Source: Polaromonas eurypsychrophila
Lineage (GTDB): Bacteria > Pseudomonadota > Gammaproteobacteria > Burkholderiales > Burkholderiaceae_C
Reading direction: 5' to 3'
Assembly: GCF_014641715.1 (NCBI RefSeq)
Contig: NZ_BMIG01000008.1
Coordinates: 41,001-105,000, forward strand
Length of the DNA stretch: 64,000 bases
Part shown: positions 54,077-64,000 of the stretch, piece by piece
Layout of the letters: every line of letters begins with the position of its first letter
How positions within the stretch are numbered: position 1 is the stretch's first letter
Notes under the pieces: model-generated
The model's input: only the letters and a program-made list of their open reading frames with translations
What the model was told of the DNA's origin: nothing
Database searches by the model: none
Position numbers and translations under genes: made by a program

Positions 54077-55198
54077 TCAGGTCTGCAACGCCAGACCCAG
54101 CAACTCGGCGGCGTCAAGCGCTGCCGTGCGGCCAGGCAATGAAATGAGCGCACGCGCGCCTGTATTTACCGCGCCGGTCACGCCGCGCAGCATGGCAACG
54201 CTTGCAGCAATTTTCCAGCCGGCCTTGCTGGCCTGTTTCTGCAGCAGCAAGGTAACGCTGACGGTGTCGCCTACCGGCAGAACATGTATGCCGCCATGCA
54301 GCGGATCTTCGAGCTTGGCCAGCGCGACGGGCCCACTGTTCAATGCCACGCTGACATCGAAGCGAGGAAGTCCATACGCGGGGAACTGGCTGTTGAGAAA
54401 CTTCTGCACGCGCTTGGCCGCATCCACCAGCCCCAAGGCGGCACGGGCGGCACGCAGTCCATGATTGACGGAGGACGTGTCTGTGCTGTCGACAAATACA
54501 ACCAGCAAACCTTCGCCCACGAACTGCATGTGGCGTGCACCGAACAAATGAACGGTATCTCCAGCGTTGTTGTAAAACTGGCGCACGACATCGCTGAGTT
54601 CTGTGCTGGACAGTTTTTCGGCGAGCCCCGCGTAATTGAGCACATCGACAAAAAGGACGCTGGCATTGGAGAATTTTTCGTCCTCACTCGCCGCGTCGGC
54701 TGCAGGCCATTTATCGCTCAACTCAGAGGCCAGTTTTTCCTCATAGAGGCGGGAGAGATGGTGTTTCTGGTCCACCAGGGCCGCTTGAACCGCCGCCTCC
54801 ACCGCCATGGTTTGAAGGGCGGCCTGCATCTCGCGCTTGTTGAGCTGGGCAGCAGCCGCTTCGCGCAGCTCGCCGGGGCGGAAAGGCTTGGTAATGTAGT
54901 CGTCCGCGCCACTGGTCATGCCGATGCGCATGTGAGCGCGTTCCTGCAACGAGGTCAGCAAAATCACCGGGATGGTCATGATCGCCGGGTCCGCGCGCAA
55001 AGCCTGCAACATCGCAAAGCCATCCATCAGCGGCATCTGGACATCGCTGATCACCAGATCAGGCTTGTTTTGCCGCACCAACTCTAGCCCGGACACGCCG
55101 TTGTCGGCCGACAAAACTTCGTAACCATCTTTCCTGAGCACCGACGCAACCAGGGTACGCGTGGCAGCATCGTCTTCCATCAACACAATCAAAGGCAT
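54077..55198 (-). CDS. Response regulator with a degenerate class III cyclase-like output
   Basis: The 373-residue protein has a full receiver (LMEDDAATRTLV, LVISDVQMPLMDG, DYITKPFRPGEL) and a coiled-coil linker (about 125-170). The output resembles a class III nucleotide cyclase (FSNASVLFVDVLNYAGLAEKL). The first metal aspartate is kept (LFVDV), but the second is Glu (FVGEGLLVVF) and the catalytic Asn/Arg pair is lost (GDTVSVTLLL). Cyclase activity is therefore unlikely and the fold may act as a binding module. It is 47 bases upstream of the hybrid kinase on the same strand. Confidence 0.85.
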   Translation of the reverse strand: MPLIVLMEDDAATRTLVASVLRKDGYEVLSADNGVSGLELVRQNKPDLVISDVQMPLMDGFAMLQALRADPAIMTIPVILLTSLQERAHMRIGMTSGADDYITKPFRPGELREAAAAQLNKREMQAALQTMAVEAAVQAALVDQKHHLSRLYEEKLASELSDKWPAADAASEDEKFSNASVLFVDVLNYAGLAEKLSSTELSDVVRQFYNNAGDTVHLFGARHMQFVGEGLLVVFVDSTDTSSVNHGLRAARAALGLVDAAKRVQKFLNSQFPAYGLPRFDVSVALNSGPVALAKLEDPLHGGIHVLPVGDTVSVTLLLQKQASKAGWKIAASVAMLRGVTGAVNTGARALISLPGRTAALDAAELLGLALQT

Positions 55199-55301
55199 TA
55201 TTTATTCCAAGCGGATACCCCAAACAGGGAGCTACGCCAGCATACACAATTTGTTACCGATCAACAAAACCGACTGGTACCAATGCGTACTTTTCCTTGA
55301 A

Positions 55302-56201
55302 TCAATCATCCTTCAGCGCCAGGACTTCATCCATCACCTGTGGCAAAAAAGCCAGCTGGACGTGTGCAGCGCCTTGAACCAGTCGATTATTGGCCCCAGG
55401 CAAAGTGGCGGTGGCGCTTGGAAACACAATGTTGTCGCAGTTCGAATACCAGCAGGTAAACAAGGCGTGCCGATGCGAAGGCATGCCCACGTCAAGCGCC
55501 TGATGCCACTGACCTGATAACTGCATCTGGCGTCCGTTGGCAACTTGGCTGAAACGGGCCAACCAAGTCCCGCGATGCGGTGTTCCCAAGGTCACCACAT
55601 GGTGAACGCGATCCTCCGCCTTCATGCACTTGAGCCAAGCCCGGGCAGCCAGACCGCCCATGCTGTGGCACACCAGCAGCGGGGGTCGGCCGGAAGCTTC
55701 CGACACCTGCCGGACGGCGGCTTCGATGAGCGGGGCATAGTCGTCGATAGAGGCAAACGGCGGCTCCAGATTGACCGCCACGTAGGCGTGACCGCTTCCC
55801 TGAAGGCGTTTCAGCCACGGCGCCCAAAAGCCGCGATTACAAAAAAATCCATGAATGAACACCACTCCACGGCGCCCTCGGACCACGGATTGCTCTGACA
55901 ACTGGTCTGGAAACATGGAAGAGCGAAAAGGTTGCCGCCAACAAAACACTTGGGGTGCCGCCAATGTTTCGCCGAGCCAGGCCTTCGTGAGTTCTGTCCA
56001 GGACGGCTGCGGAACCGGGTCATCGCGATTGACGAATCGCAAAGCGAGAAATTCGATTGCAAGAAACCCGGAGTAGCCAAAGATCAAGGCGGCAAAACCG
56101 GCGAATGCCAGCACCGTGGAAATGTTCCAGAAAAAAACCAACCACGCAACTGCGGCAGCCAGCAGGGTGCAAGTGATTAGCCGTTGAAGACGTGCCAGCA
56201 T
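55302..56201 (-). CDS. Alpha/beta-hydrolase, lipase/esterase-like, membrane-anchored
   Basis: The 299-residue protein begins with two hydrophobic segments (about 8-55, ITCTLLAAAVAWLVFFW and FAGFAALIFGYSGFLAIEFLAL) that should anchor it in the inner membrane. The hydrolase core follows: VFIHGFFCNRGFWAPWLKRL (oxyanion HG), the nucleophile elbow LLVCHSMGGLAARAW, and a late histidine near GAAHVQLAF. The fold and the CHSMGG motif suggest a lipase or esterase of the class 2 type. The GMC oxidoreductase gene ends 9 bases downstream of its own start on the same strand, forming a possible lipid or sterol-like substrate operon. Confidence 0.85.
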   Translation of the reverse strand: MLARLQRLITCTLLAAAVAWLVFFWNISTVLAFAGFAALIFGYSGFLAIEFLALRFVNRDDPVPQPSWTELTKAWLGETLAAPQVFCWRQPFRSSMFPDQLSEQSVVRGRRGVVFIHGFFCNRGFWAPWLKRLQGSGHAYVAVNLEPPFASIDDYAPLIEAAVRQVSEASGRPPLLVCHSMGGLAARAWLKCMKAEDRVHHVVTLGTPHRGTWLARFSQVANGRQMQLSGQWHQALDVGMPSHRHALFTCWYSNCDNIVFPSATATLPGANNRLVQGAAHVQLAFLPQVMDEVLALKDD

Positions 56202-56210
56202 GAGCCAGAC

Positions 56211-57836
56211 TTAAGCCAACACAAGCTCTCGCCCGGTCAGTTTTTTGGCCAATCCCTGCGCCAGCCTGTTAACGACGCCGTAAATCGATAACTGGGGATT
56301 GGCACCTATGCTGGTCGGAAAAACAGAGCCGTCGTGAATCGACAAATTTTCAAGTTGCCAATGCACTCCGTCAGGACGGACCACCCCTGTCTTTTCTTGG
56401 CCAGCCAGGCCACATCCACCCATGACATGCGCGCTCACCACCTTGGTCAACATAGGTTTCATGGGCAAGGCGTTGACAGCATCGCGGGCCTGGCGCCATG
56501 TGGTGTAGGGTTCTGCCATTTCATGCAGTGGCAAGACTTGGCGCGCGCCAGCGGCGAACTGGATTTCCATCATCGACAGCAGGGCGCGGCGCGCACCGTC
56601 CATCACAAAATCCGTGAGCGGATAGGCCAGCACGGCCGACCCATCACCACGCAGCTTGACCTGTCCGCCAGGCGATTTCTCATGAAAACCGTCGCGCAGC
56701 AACGCAAGCAGGGTGTGATTGTGAGGGAAAGTCTTGAGCAGGTCGCGCTGGCTTCGGCCCATGCCCGGAACGGTCGATGCAAAAATTACCGGATGCAGTG
56801 GCGGCGCTTCAAGCTTGTAACCAATCGGTCCATCAATCGCGTGCGTGTCCAGAAAATGATCGGTGTAGATGGTTTGCGGCGCGCCGTTCCAGGCTTCCAC
56901 TTTCTGCGAAAACACTGCCGAACTCATCACCACCGGATGAAGAAAAGTCCGGGCGCCCAGCACACCGTGCGGATCGGGTGCACCCGAGCGCAAAAGCACT
57001 GCTGGAGAGTTAATGGCGCCGCCTGCCAACACATAGTGTTTTGCTATTATTTTGGTAGCTACTTTCGCCCGCCCGATATGGGCTAGAGCCCCATTTGGCA
57101 TCACACTTTGGCAATACAGAGCTGACACCTTGCCATTGGCCAATTCAAACTTTTCTACCCACATTTCAGTCAGCAACTGAGCCCCCAGGTCAAGCGCCGC
57201 CGGAATGGTGGTCACCAGCATTGATTGCTTGGCATTGGTTGGACAACCGAGTCCGCAGGACCCCAGATTCCAACAACCTTTGACATTGCGCGAAATCGCC
57301 GCTGCCTGAATATTGAGCTTGGCCGCACCGCGCCGCAGCAAGTCATTGTTTTCGTTTGGCGGCGTCAGCCAGGGCAGGATATTCAGCCGTCTTTCGGCCT
57401 GCTCAAAATAGGGGGCAAGTGCATCCACGCTGTAATCGGGCAGATCGAAATGGGTCTTCCAAAAGTTGAGCGTGGGTGCCGGGGTCCGAAAGGAACTGGT
57501 CCAGTTGACTGTGGTGGAGCCGCCCACGCAGCGCCCCTGCAAAATATTGATCGCCTTGTCTTCGGTTTTGCGCGCCGCACTTTCTTGATAGAGCTGCGGA
57601 TAAGCCTCGGATTCCTTTTGGTTGAAATCGCTGCTGCTTTTGAGCGGGCCTTCTTCAATCACCACCACGTGCAGGCCAGCCCTGGTGAGCAATTCGGCGG
57701 TAATGCCGGCGCCGGCGCCAGAGCCGACGATGGCCACATCACAGACGATTTTTTCCGGCGCCGGGCCCAAGGCACCTCCGAAGACTTTCCAGCCGCGCTG
57801 AAGGCCGTCGCGGATCGGGTCTTGTAATTGACTCAT
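56211..57836 (-). CDS. GMC-family FAD oxidoreductase with a repeat inside
   Basis: Started at the ATG at 57834-57836 (MSQLQDPIRDGLQRGWKVFGG), the product is 541 residues. It has the FAD Rossmann fold IVGSGAGAGITAELLTRAG with VVVIEEGP, the GMC signature VGGSTTVNWTSSFR, HYVLAGGAINSPAVLLRSGAP, and the C-terminal VVSAHVMGGCG and GANPQLSIYGVVNRLA. It oxidises an alcohol or sugar hydroxyl. Residues before HYVLAGG (about PNGALAHIGRAKVATKIIAK) are encoded by an in-frame interspersed repeat (57040-57100). The subunit-3-like gene sits 16 bases upstream, so the two likely form a membrane dehydrogenase complex; the cytochrome subunit is not in the window. Confidence 0.9.
   Translation of the reverse strand: MSQLQDPIRDGLQRGWKVFGGALGPAPEKIVCDVAIVGSGAGAGITAELLTRAGLHVVVIEEGPLKSSSDFNQKESEAYPQLYQESAARKTEDKAINILQGRCVGGSTTVNWTSSFRTPAPTLNFWKTHFDLPDYSVDALAPYFEQAERRLNILPWLTPPNENNDLLRRGAAKLNIQAAAISRNVKGCWNLGSCGLGCPTNAKQSMLVTTIPAALDLGAQLLTEMWVEKFELANGKVSALYCQSVMPNGALAHIGRAKVATKIIAKHYVLAGGAINSPAVLLRSGAPDPHGVLGARTFLHPVVMSSAVFSQKVEAWNGAPQTIYTDHFLDTHAIDGPIGYKLEAPPLHPVIFASTVPGMGRSQRDLLKTFPHNHTLLALLRDGFHEKSPGGQVKLRGDGSAVLAYPLTDFVMDGARRALLSMMEIQFAAGARQVLPLHEMAEPYTTWRQARDAVNALPMKPMLTKVVSAHVMGGCGLAGQEKTGVVRPDGVHWQLENLSIHDGSVFPTSIGANPQLSIYGVVNRLAQGLAKKLTGRELVLA
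57040..57100 (+). repeat. Interspersed ~60-bp repeat, copy F (inside the GMC oxidoreductase gene)
   Basis: This copy reads TTTGCTATTATTTTGGTAGCT at the start and ATGGGCTAGAGCCCCATTTGG at the end, matching the other copies. It is in frame in the oxidoreductase gene on the opposite strand. Confidence 0.72.
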
Positions 57837-57852
57837 GCAGTTTTCAATATTT

Positions 57853-58359
57853 TTAGAGTTTCGGCGGGCCAGGATAACCAAGCTGCGGCCAGGTTGATTC
57901 GTCCGTAAAGTAAGCAGCGGTCGTGATGTCATGCAGCGCCGCATAGGCCTGCTGCCGCAACGCCAAAGCTGAAAGCCGCATGCCCTGTAGCGCAAGTTGA
58001 ATATCCGCATCGGAAGCCACTGGCCACGCCTGACTCAAACCGGCCATCAGGTGCCGCCCGGGCGCGCTCGCCAACAAAGACAACAACTGCGACAGTTCTT
58101 CCTGCGCATGGGTTGGCAATGCCAAGGTCAGTTCGTCGATCCGCCCAAGCAGATCATCAAGGGCGACCTGCCTGGCAGCATCGTCGGCCGGCAGGCTTCC
58201 CTGCAGCACCGCGCGGCCGACCGCCCGAAAGACCTCGCGGCCGGCCTCATCCAACTTGCCATTTCGTAGTCCGGCTTGCATCAGCGCAGCAACGCCTCCG
58301 CCCAGGGCGAACACCGCCGCTGAGGCGACGCCCAGCTTGAACAAGGTTCTTCTTTGCAT
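57853..58359 (-). CDS. Gluconate 2-dehydrogenase subunit 3-like protein with Tat-type leader
   Basis: Started at the ATG at 58357-58359 (MQRRTLFKLGVASAAVFALGGG), the product is 168 residues; a longer frame adds 39 unlikely residues. RRTLFKLG and the following hydrophobic stretch look like a twin-arginine leader. The mature part is helical and ends TAAYFTDESTWPQLGYPGPPKL, the Y.G.P.P end typical of the small subunit of membrane-bound GMC dehydrogenases. It would carry the FAD subunit to the periplasm and support it. The FAD subunit gene follows after 16 bases. Confidence 0.82.
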   Translation of the reverse strand: MQRRTLFKLGVASAAVFALGGGVAALMQAGLRNGKLDEAGREVFRAVGRAVLQGSLPADDAARQVALDDLLGRIDELTLALPTHAQEELSQLLSLLASAPGRHLMAGLSQAWPVASDADIQLALQGMRLSALALRQQAYAALHDITTAAYFTDESTWPQLGYPGPPKL

Positions 58360-58427
58360 CGGACAAGTTTCGCACGCGCTCCTCGAATTTCCATAGAGGG
58401 CAGCACCTAGATAAACTCCGTGTTTAT

Positions 58428-59162
58428 ATGGACCCTGCCGCATCCCGCATTCGTGAAGCCATGCAGGCTGTTTCACTGCTGCGCGCGAGCCGGGCGGGCC
58501 AGCCCTTACTCGAACAGGCCTGCCTGGAGGTCAAGCGTTTTCAGGCACAGCGCGTCAAGGCCACCTATTCCGACCTTTTGCACAACCTTCGTTACAAGGG
58601 CGCCGCAGGGTTTTTTCTGCATGAGCTGTATGGCGAGCAGGACTATGCACAGCGCGATCAGCAGTTCGCCCGTATCGCCAGCACCATTGCCCGCCTCTTT
58701 CCGCAAGCGGTTGTCGAAACGGCGGCCGCACTGGCTGAAGTGCATGCGCTGACAGAACAGCTCGACGACCTGATGGCCCGGCAATGGTTGGCGGCCCCCA
58801 CAGGCAGTGCGCATGTCCGCTATATTCAATGCTGGCGGGCGGTCGCCGACCGACCTGCAAGGCTTCGCCAGGTGGAGGTTGTGCTGCAACTGGGGCGTGA
58901 GCTGAATCGCCTGACAAGCATGCGTGGCCTGCGCAGTCTGCTGAAAATGATGCGCGGACCCGCTGCTGCGGCTGGCCTGAGTTCATTGCAGGGTTTTCTA
59001 GAGAGCGGTTTCGACGCTTTCGGCAGCATGAGAGGCGCTTCAGAATTTTTGACGCTGATCAAATGGCGCGAATCAGACTGGATTGCCATCTTGTTTGACG
59101 AGGATGCTGTCACCTGCGAGACGAAATTGCTTCAACTCCTTGCCAGCGCAGACGTGGATTAG
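58428..59162 (+). CDS. Conserved hypothetical protein, FFLHELYG type
   Basis: The 244-residue protein is mostly helical and soluble, with no membrane segment or signal peptide. The most striking part is YSDLLHNLRYKGAAGFFLHELYGEQDYAQRDQQFARI (given here as positions about 47-83), and a charged C-terminus (WIAILFDEDAVTCETKLLQLL). I recognise no catalytic motif. It is divergent from the Tat-type subunit gene by about 68 bases and lies 59 bases upstream of fadD on the same strand, so it may serve lipid metabolism; this is only context. Confidence 0.75.
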   Translation: MDPAASRIREAMQAVSLLRASRAGQPLLEQACLEVKRFQAQRVKATYSDLLHNLRYKGAAGFFLHELYGEQDYAQRDQQFARIASTIARLFPQAVVETAAALAEVHALTEQLDDLMARQWLAAPTGSAHVRYIQCWRAVADRPARLRQVEVVLQLGRELNRLTSMRGLRSLLKMMRGPAAAAGLSSLQGFLESGFDAFGSMRGASEFLTLIKWRESDWIAILFDEDAVTCETKLLQLLASADVD

Positions 59163-59221
59163 GGACAAGCCCCATACGCCAGCACTCAGCATGCTTTCAC
59201 AATGGGGCATAAGGAGTTTTC

Positions 59222-60907
59222 ATGGACAAGTTTTGGCTCAAGAGTTATCCCGAGGGTGTTCCGCATAGCGTTGACCCGGAGCAGTTTCGCTCACTGAACC
59301 AGTTGCTGGAGGACTCATTCAGGAAGAATGCATCGCGACCGTTTTCAGTCTGCATGGATCGCTGGATGTCATATGGAGAACTTGATGATTTGTCCTCCGC
59401 GATGGGGGTATGGCTGCAGGCCCAGGGGCTGGAGCCCGGCGCCCGGGTGGCCATTATGCTGCCCAACATTCCGCAGTTTGCTGTCACCATGGCCGGCATC
59501 CTGCGCGCTGGCTACACCTGCGTCAACGTCAATCCGCTCTACACAGCTCGTGAGCTGGAACACCAGCTCAAGGACTCAGGCGCGACAACCATCGTCATTC
59601 TCGAAAATTTCTCAACAACCCTTGAAGAAATCATCGACAGGACCTCGATCAGACGTGTGGTGGTTGCGTCCATGGGTGATTTGCTGGGCTTCTGGTACGG
59701 GCAATGGATCACATTTGCGGTACGTCATCTGGCCAAAATGGTCCCTGCCTATCAATTGCCACTGACCAACGGGCGCACCGTCACGCCCTTCAAGCGCGTG
59801 ATAGCTGAGGGGATGGGCAAAGCCCTCAAGCCGTCTCAGACTAATCTGGATTCCATAGCTTTTTTGCAGTACACCGGCGGCACCACCGGTTTGTCCAAAG
59901 GCGCCGTGCTGACACACCGAAATATTGTTGCAGCCGTTCTGCAGGCAGAAGCCTGGTTCACGCCAGCCATGCGCCATATCGGTGATGTCAGCAAGACCAA
60001 TGGCATCGCCGCTTTGCCTCTTTATCACATCTTCGCGCTGACGCTGTGCCTGCTGGCCATCCGCTGGGGCTCCCACCTCACCCTGATCCCGAACCCGCGC
60101 GACTTCGGCCAGTTCATCAAAGTTCTGAAAAAGCGACCCTTTCATATGCTGCCGGCTGTAAATACCCTCTTCAATGCCCTGCTGCTGCACCCTCAGATCA
60201 GGTCAGTGGACTTTTCCAGCCTCTGCGTCTCGCAGGCAGGCGGCATGGCGGCATCCGAGGGCACGGCGAGGCATTGGCTGGAAGTGACCGGTAGCCCCAT
60301 GATCGAAGGCTGGGGCATGAGCGAGACCTGCGCAATCGGCACCAACAATCCGGTGCTGAATCGGGAGTTCACTGGTACGATTGGATTACCCTTGCCGGGA
60401 ATAGACATCGCGATCAAGGACGATGATGGGCATTCGCTACCTTTGGGCGATCATGGGGAAATCTGCATCCGCGGGCCACAGGTCATGACGGGATATTATC
60501 GACAACCCGCAGAAAACGAGAAGGCATTCACGCCCGATGGCTTCATGCGTACGGGCGACATTGGAATCATGGATGACAAGGGATATACCAAAATCGTCGA
60601 TCGTAAGAAGGACATGATCATTGTTTCCGGATTCAACGTATTTCCCAATGAACTGGAGAATGTCATTTCATTATGTCCAGGCGTTGTGGAATGTGCGGCC
60701 ATTGGTATCGCTGATGAAAAGCAAGGTGAGGCGATCAAGGTTTTTGTCGTGAAGAACGATCCAACACTGACTGAAGAAGCTGTGGGCGAATACTGCAAAC
60801 AAAATTTGACTGGTTACAAACGCCCGAAATATATCGAATTTCGTGATGATTTGCCTAAAACAAATGTCGGCAAGATCCTCAGGCGTGAATTGCGCTCCAC
60901 GGCTTGA
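59222..60907 (+). CDS. fadD: Long-chain-fatty-acid-CoA ligase
   Basis: The 561-residue protein has the adenylate-forming signatures: AMP-binding LQYTGGTTGLSKGAVLTHRN, GWGMSETCAIG, the hinge MRTGDIGIMDDKGYTKIVDRKKDMIIVSGFN and the catalytic lysine in LPKTNVGKILRRELR. It activates long-chain fatty acids to acyl-CoA for beta-oxidation at the inner membrane face. The upstream ribosome-binding site AAGGAG is at 59211-59216. Its stop overlaps the ATG of the downstream hydrolase by one base. Confidence 0.95.
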   Translation: MDKFWLKSYPEGVPHSVDPEQFRSLNQLLEDSFRKNASRPFSVCMDRWMSYGELDDLSSAMGVWLQAQGLEPGARVAIMLPNIPQFAVTMAGILRAGYTCVNVNPLYTARELEHQLKDSGATTIVILENFSTTLEEIIDRTSIRRVVVASMGDLLGFWYGQWITFAVRHLAKMVPAYQLPLTNGRTVTPFKRVIAEGMGKALKPSQTNLDSIAFLQYTGGTTGLSKGAVLTHRNIVAAVLQAEAWFTPAMRHIGDVSKTNGIAALPLYHIFALTLCLLAIRWGSHLTLIPNPRDFGQFIKVLKKRPFHMLPAVNTLFNALLLHPQIRSVDFSSLCVSQAGGMAASEGTARHWLEVTGSPMIEGWGMSETCAIGTNNPVLNREFTGTIGLPLPGIDIAIKDDDGHSLPLGDHGEICIRGPQVMTGYYRQPAENEKAFTPDGFMRTGDIGIMDDKGYTKIVDRKKDMIIVSGFNVFPNELENVISLCPGVVECAAIGIADEKQGEAIKVFVVKNDPTLTEEAVGEYCKQNLTGYKRPKYIEFRDDLPKTNVGKILRRELRSTA

Positions 60908-61848
60908 TGGATCGACAAGCGACAGCCATGACTGGCGAGCGACTGCCGGCAGGTTTGCTGGTTTTTGAACGTGGATGGCTGTCATCCAACAATATTTTAT
61001 TCCGGGGCACTGAATCCAGCGCTATCGTAGACAGCGGGTATGCGACGCATGCCGAACAAACTGTCGATCTTGTCGAAGTCGCATTGCAAGGGCGCAGTCT
61101 CGACACCCTTCTCAATACCCACTTGCACAGCGACCACTGCGGAGGTAATTCTGCTCTTCAGGCCGTGTACCCTGGGCTTCAAACGCTGATTCCGCCCGGG
61201 CAGGCGCATCTTGTTTCGCCTTGGGATCCCAGCGCGCTCACGTATGTTCCTACCGGGCAGTTATGCCCCCAGTATCAATTCACCGGCGTAATAACGCCAG
61301 GCTGCGAAATCGAACTCGCCGACAAACTTTGGCAAATTCATGCCGCACCAGGCCATGATCCTGATTCGGTCATTCTCTTTGAACCACAGTCCCGTACCCT
61401 GATTTCGGCCGACGCTTTGTGGGAAAGTGGTTTTGGCGTAGTCTTTCCCGAGCTCGAGGGAAGTAATGCTTTTGACGAAGTCGCGGCAACATTTGACCTG
61501 ATCGAGAACTTGGCTCCGCGCACGGTTATACCCGGCCATGGCCCAGTGTTTGGCTACCGCCCCCAAGTGCTGGCATCTGCGCGTCAACGTTTGAATGCTT
61601 TTGTCAACAATCCGAGTCGGCATGCGCATCATGCGGCCAAAGTACTGCTTAAATTCAAGCTGCTTGAACAGCAGAAACTTCTGTTCGTGGACTTCCTCGA
61701 GTGGGCGAGGCGTACCAGCTACTTCCAGCAAATACGCGAGGCGTTTTTTGCATCTATTCCATTTGAAGATTGGGTCGCCCAACTAACCGCCGAACTGGAG
61801 CGCTCTGCCGTGGCCCGCCGGGATGGAGATCTGATTCTTAACGCATGA
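60907..61848 (+). CDS. Metallo-beta-lactamase-fold hydrolase coupled to fadD
   Basis: Started at the ATG at 60907 (MDRQATAMTGERLPAGLLVFERG), the product is 313 residues; a TTG three bases earlier is possible. The metal site is THLHSDHCGG (HxHxDH), then HAAPGHDPDS, the bridging Asp in TLISADALWESG and the last His in VIPGHGPVFG. A C-terminal helical domain follows. It is translationally coupled to fadD (TGATG overlap) and may hydrolyse an acyl thioester or related compound. It ends about 115 bases before the rRNA terminator. Confidence 0.87.
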   Translation: MDRQATAMTGERLPAGLLVFERGWLSSNNILFRGTESSAIVDSGYATHAEQTVDLVEVALQGRSLDTLLNTHLHSDHCGGNSALQAVYPGLQTLIPPGQAHLVSPWDPSALTYVPTGQLCPQYQFTGVITPGCEIELADKLWQIHAAPGHDPDSVILFEPQSRTLISADALWESGFGVVFPELEGSNAFDEVAATFDLIENLAPRTVIPGHGPVFGYRPQVLASARQRLNAFVNNPSRHAHHAAKVLLKFKLLEQQKLLFVDFLEWARRTSYFQQIREAFFASIPFEDWVAQLTAELERSAVARRDGDLILNA

Positions 61849-61962
61849 TCAGAGGATGACATAGGCGCCGTTTTTTTTAAACATCCAAATCACCACGGTC
61901 AAGCGTTCGAAACTTGGCAGACATGACGCCCAAATCACCGTGCATTTCTTTCGCCCAAAAGA

Positions 61963-61995
61963 AAACGCCCAGTTGATTGAATCAACTGGGCGTTT
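61963..61995 (-). terminator. Rho-independent terminator of the rRNA operon
   Basis: AAACGCCCAGTTGAT and its exact complement form a 15-base stem with a 3-base loop, followed on the minus strand by a T-rich tract. It lies just after the 5S gene and ends that operon. Confidence 0.93.
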
Positions 61996-62008
61996 CTTGC
62001 TGTAAGAG

Positions 62009-62122
62009 CCTGACGATGTCCTACTTTCACACGGGAATCCGCACTATCATCGGCGCTAAGTCGTTTCACTGTCCTGTTCGGGATGGGAAGGAGTGGTACC
62101 AACTTGCTATGGTCATCAGGCA
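62009..62122 (-). rRNA. rrf: 5S ribosomal RNA
   Basis: Read on the minus strand it begins TGCCTGATGACCATAGCAAG and ends in CATCGTCAGGC, with CCATCCCGAACAGG in the middle; the ends pair as in 5S RNA. It is about 144 bases downstream of the 23S gene. Confidence 0.95.
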
Positions 62123-62265
62123 TAACTTTTTGATCGGCTGTCACAACGACAACCCATCGAATTTATAGAGTAAATCAGCTTTTATTTAATGTCTTGCGCT
62201 CTTGCGAGCACAGTATTTTGAATGCGTCACTTGGGCATAACAACCTTGAATCTAATCAAAGTTAT

Positions 62266-64000
<1,735 letters not shown>

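Overview
The window is a chromosomal stretch of a GC-rich betaproteobacterium. The gene families and the interspersed repeats point to the Burkholderiales, most likely a Comamonadaceae member of the Polaromonas/Rhodoferax type. This placement rests on gene content (aceK, glyQ-glyS-gmhB-plsC order, LiuR-type leucine catabolism, AsnC-hppD-phhA tyrosine/phenylalanine block) and on repeat style, not on a database search.

Layout. 1-1145 is the 3'-truncated end of a class V aminotransferase. 1376-5208 is a two-gene polysaccharide export/synthesis unit: a TPR/beta-barrel protein and a GT2 synthase fused to a degenerate receiver and a degenerate GGDEF. A convergent two-component system (5217-7548) follows, whose kinase is split by a frameshift. 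7650-8330 is a decaying patch with a frameshifted small gene and an aldose-1-epimerase remnant. 8374-15565 is housekeeping metabolism on the minus strand (HAD phosphatase, YchJ, rhodanese, acyl-CoA dehydrogenase, thiolase, AceK, carbonic anhydrase). 15750-16996 is an SbtA/SbtB bicarbonate transporter pair. 17062-20399 is a leucine/isovalerate block with the MerR regulator LiuR and two strong palindromic operators. 20729-28555 is a signalling cluster with a giant multi-PAS kinase, two response regulators and a histidine-less pseudokinase. 28720-34894 carries envelope and translation genes (YgjP-like protease, PlsC, GmhB, FkbM methyltransferase, GlyS, GlyQ). 35013-37629 has a BASS-family transporter and a D-aminoacylase. 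37707-40214 has lnt and corC. 41381-44127 is the aromatic amino acid block.

44262-49010 is the most unusual stretch. It is a three-gene, visibly less GC-rich cassette: an adenylate-cyclase/TolB/TPR protein, a vanadium-haloperoxidase/PAP2-like protein with a (GGGW)n N-terminus, and an intact subtilase. A Crp/Fnr regulator with a cyclic-nucleotide pocket faces it. 49750-55198 is another signalling group (LuxR-type regulator, hybrid kinase, response regulator with a degenerate cyclase output). 55302-61848 holds a lipase-like hydrolase, a GMC oxidoreductase with a subunit-3-like partner, a hypothetical gene, FadD and a metallo-beta-lactamase hydrolase. The window ends in an rRNA operon read on the minus strand: 5S and the 3' portion of 23S, with a strong terminator after the 5S.

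Two genome-scale themes recur. First, a family of about 60-bp interspersed repeats (six copies found) sits at gene ends and, in two cases, inside reading frames. A second GC-rich repeat family is inserted in frame in the isovaleryl-CoA dehydrogenase gene, and two MITE-like elements with terminal inverted repeats flank the pseudokinase gene. Second, several signalling domains have lost key residues (pseudo-receiver, pseudo-GGDEF, His-to-Glu kinase, degenerate cyclase) while the surrounding folds are kept. I saw no tRNA, CRISPR array, prophage or intact insertion sequence.
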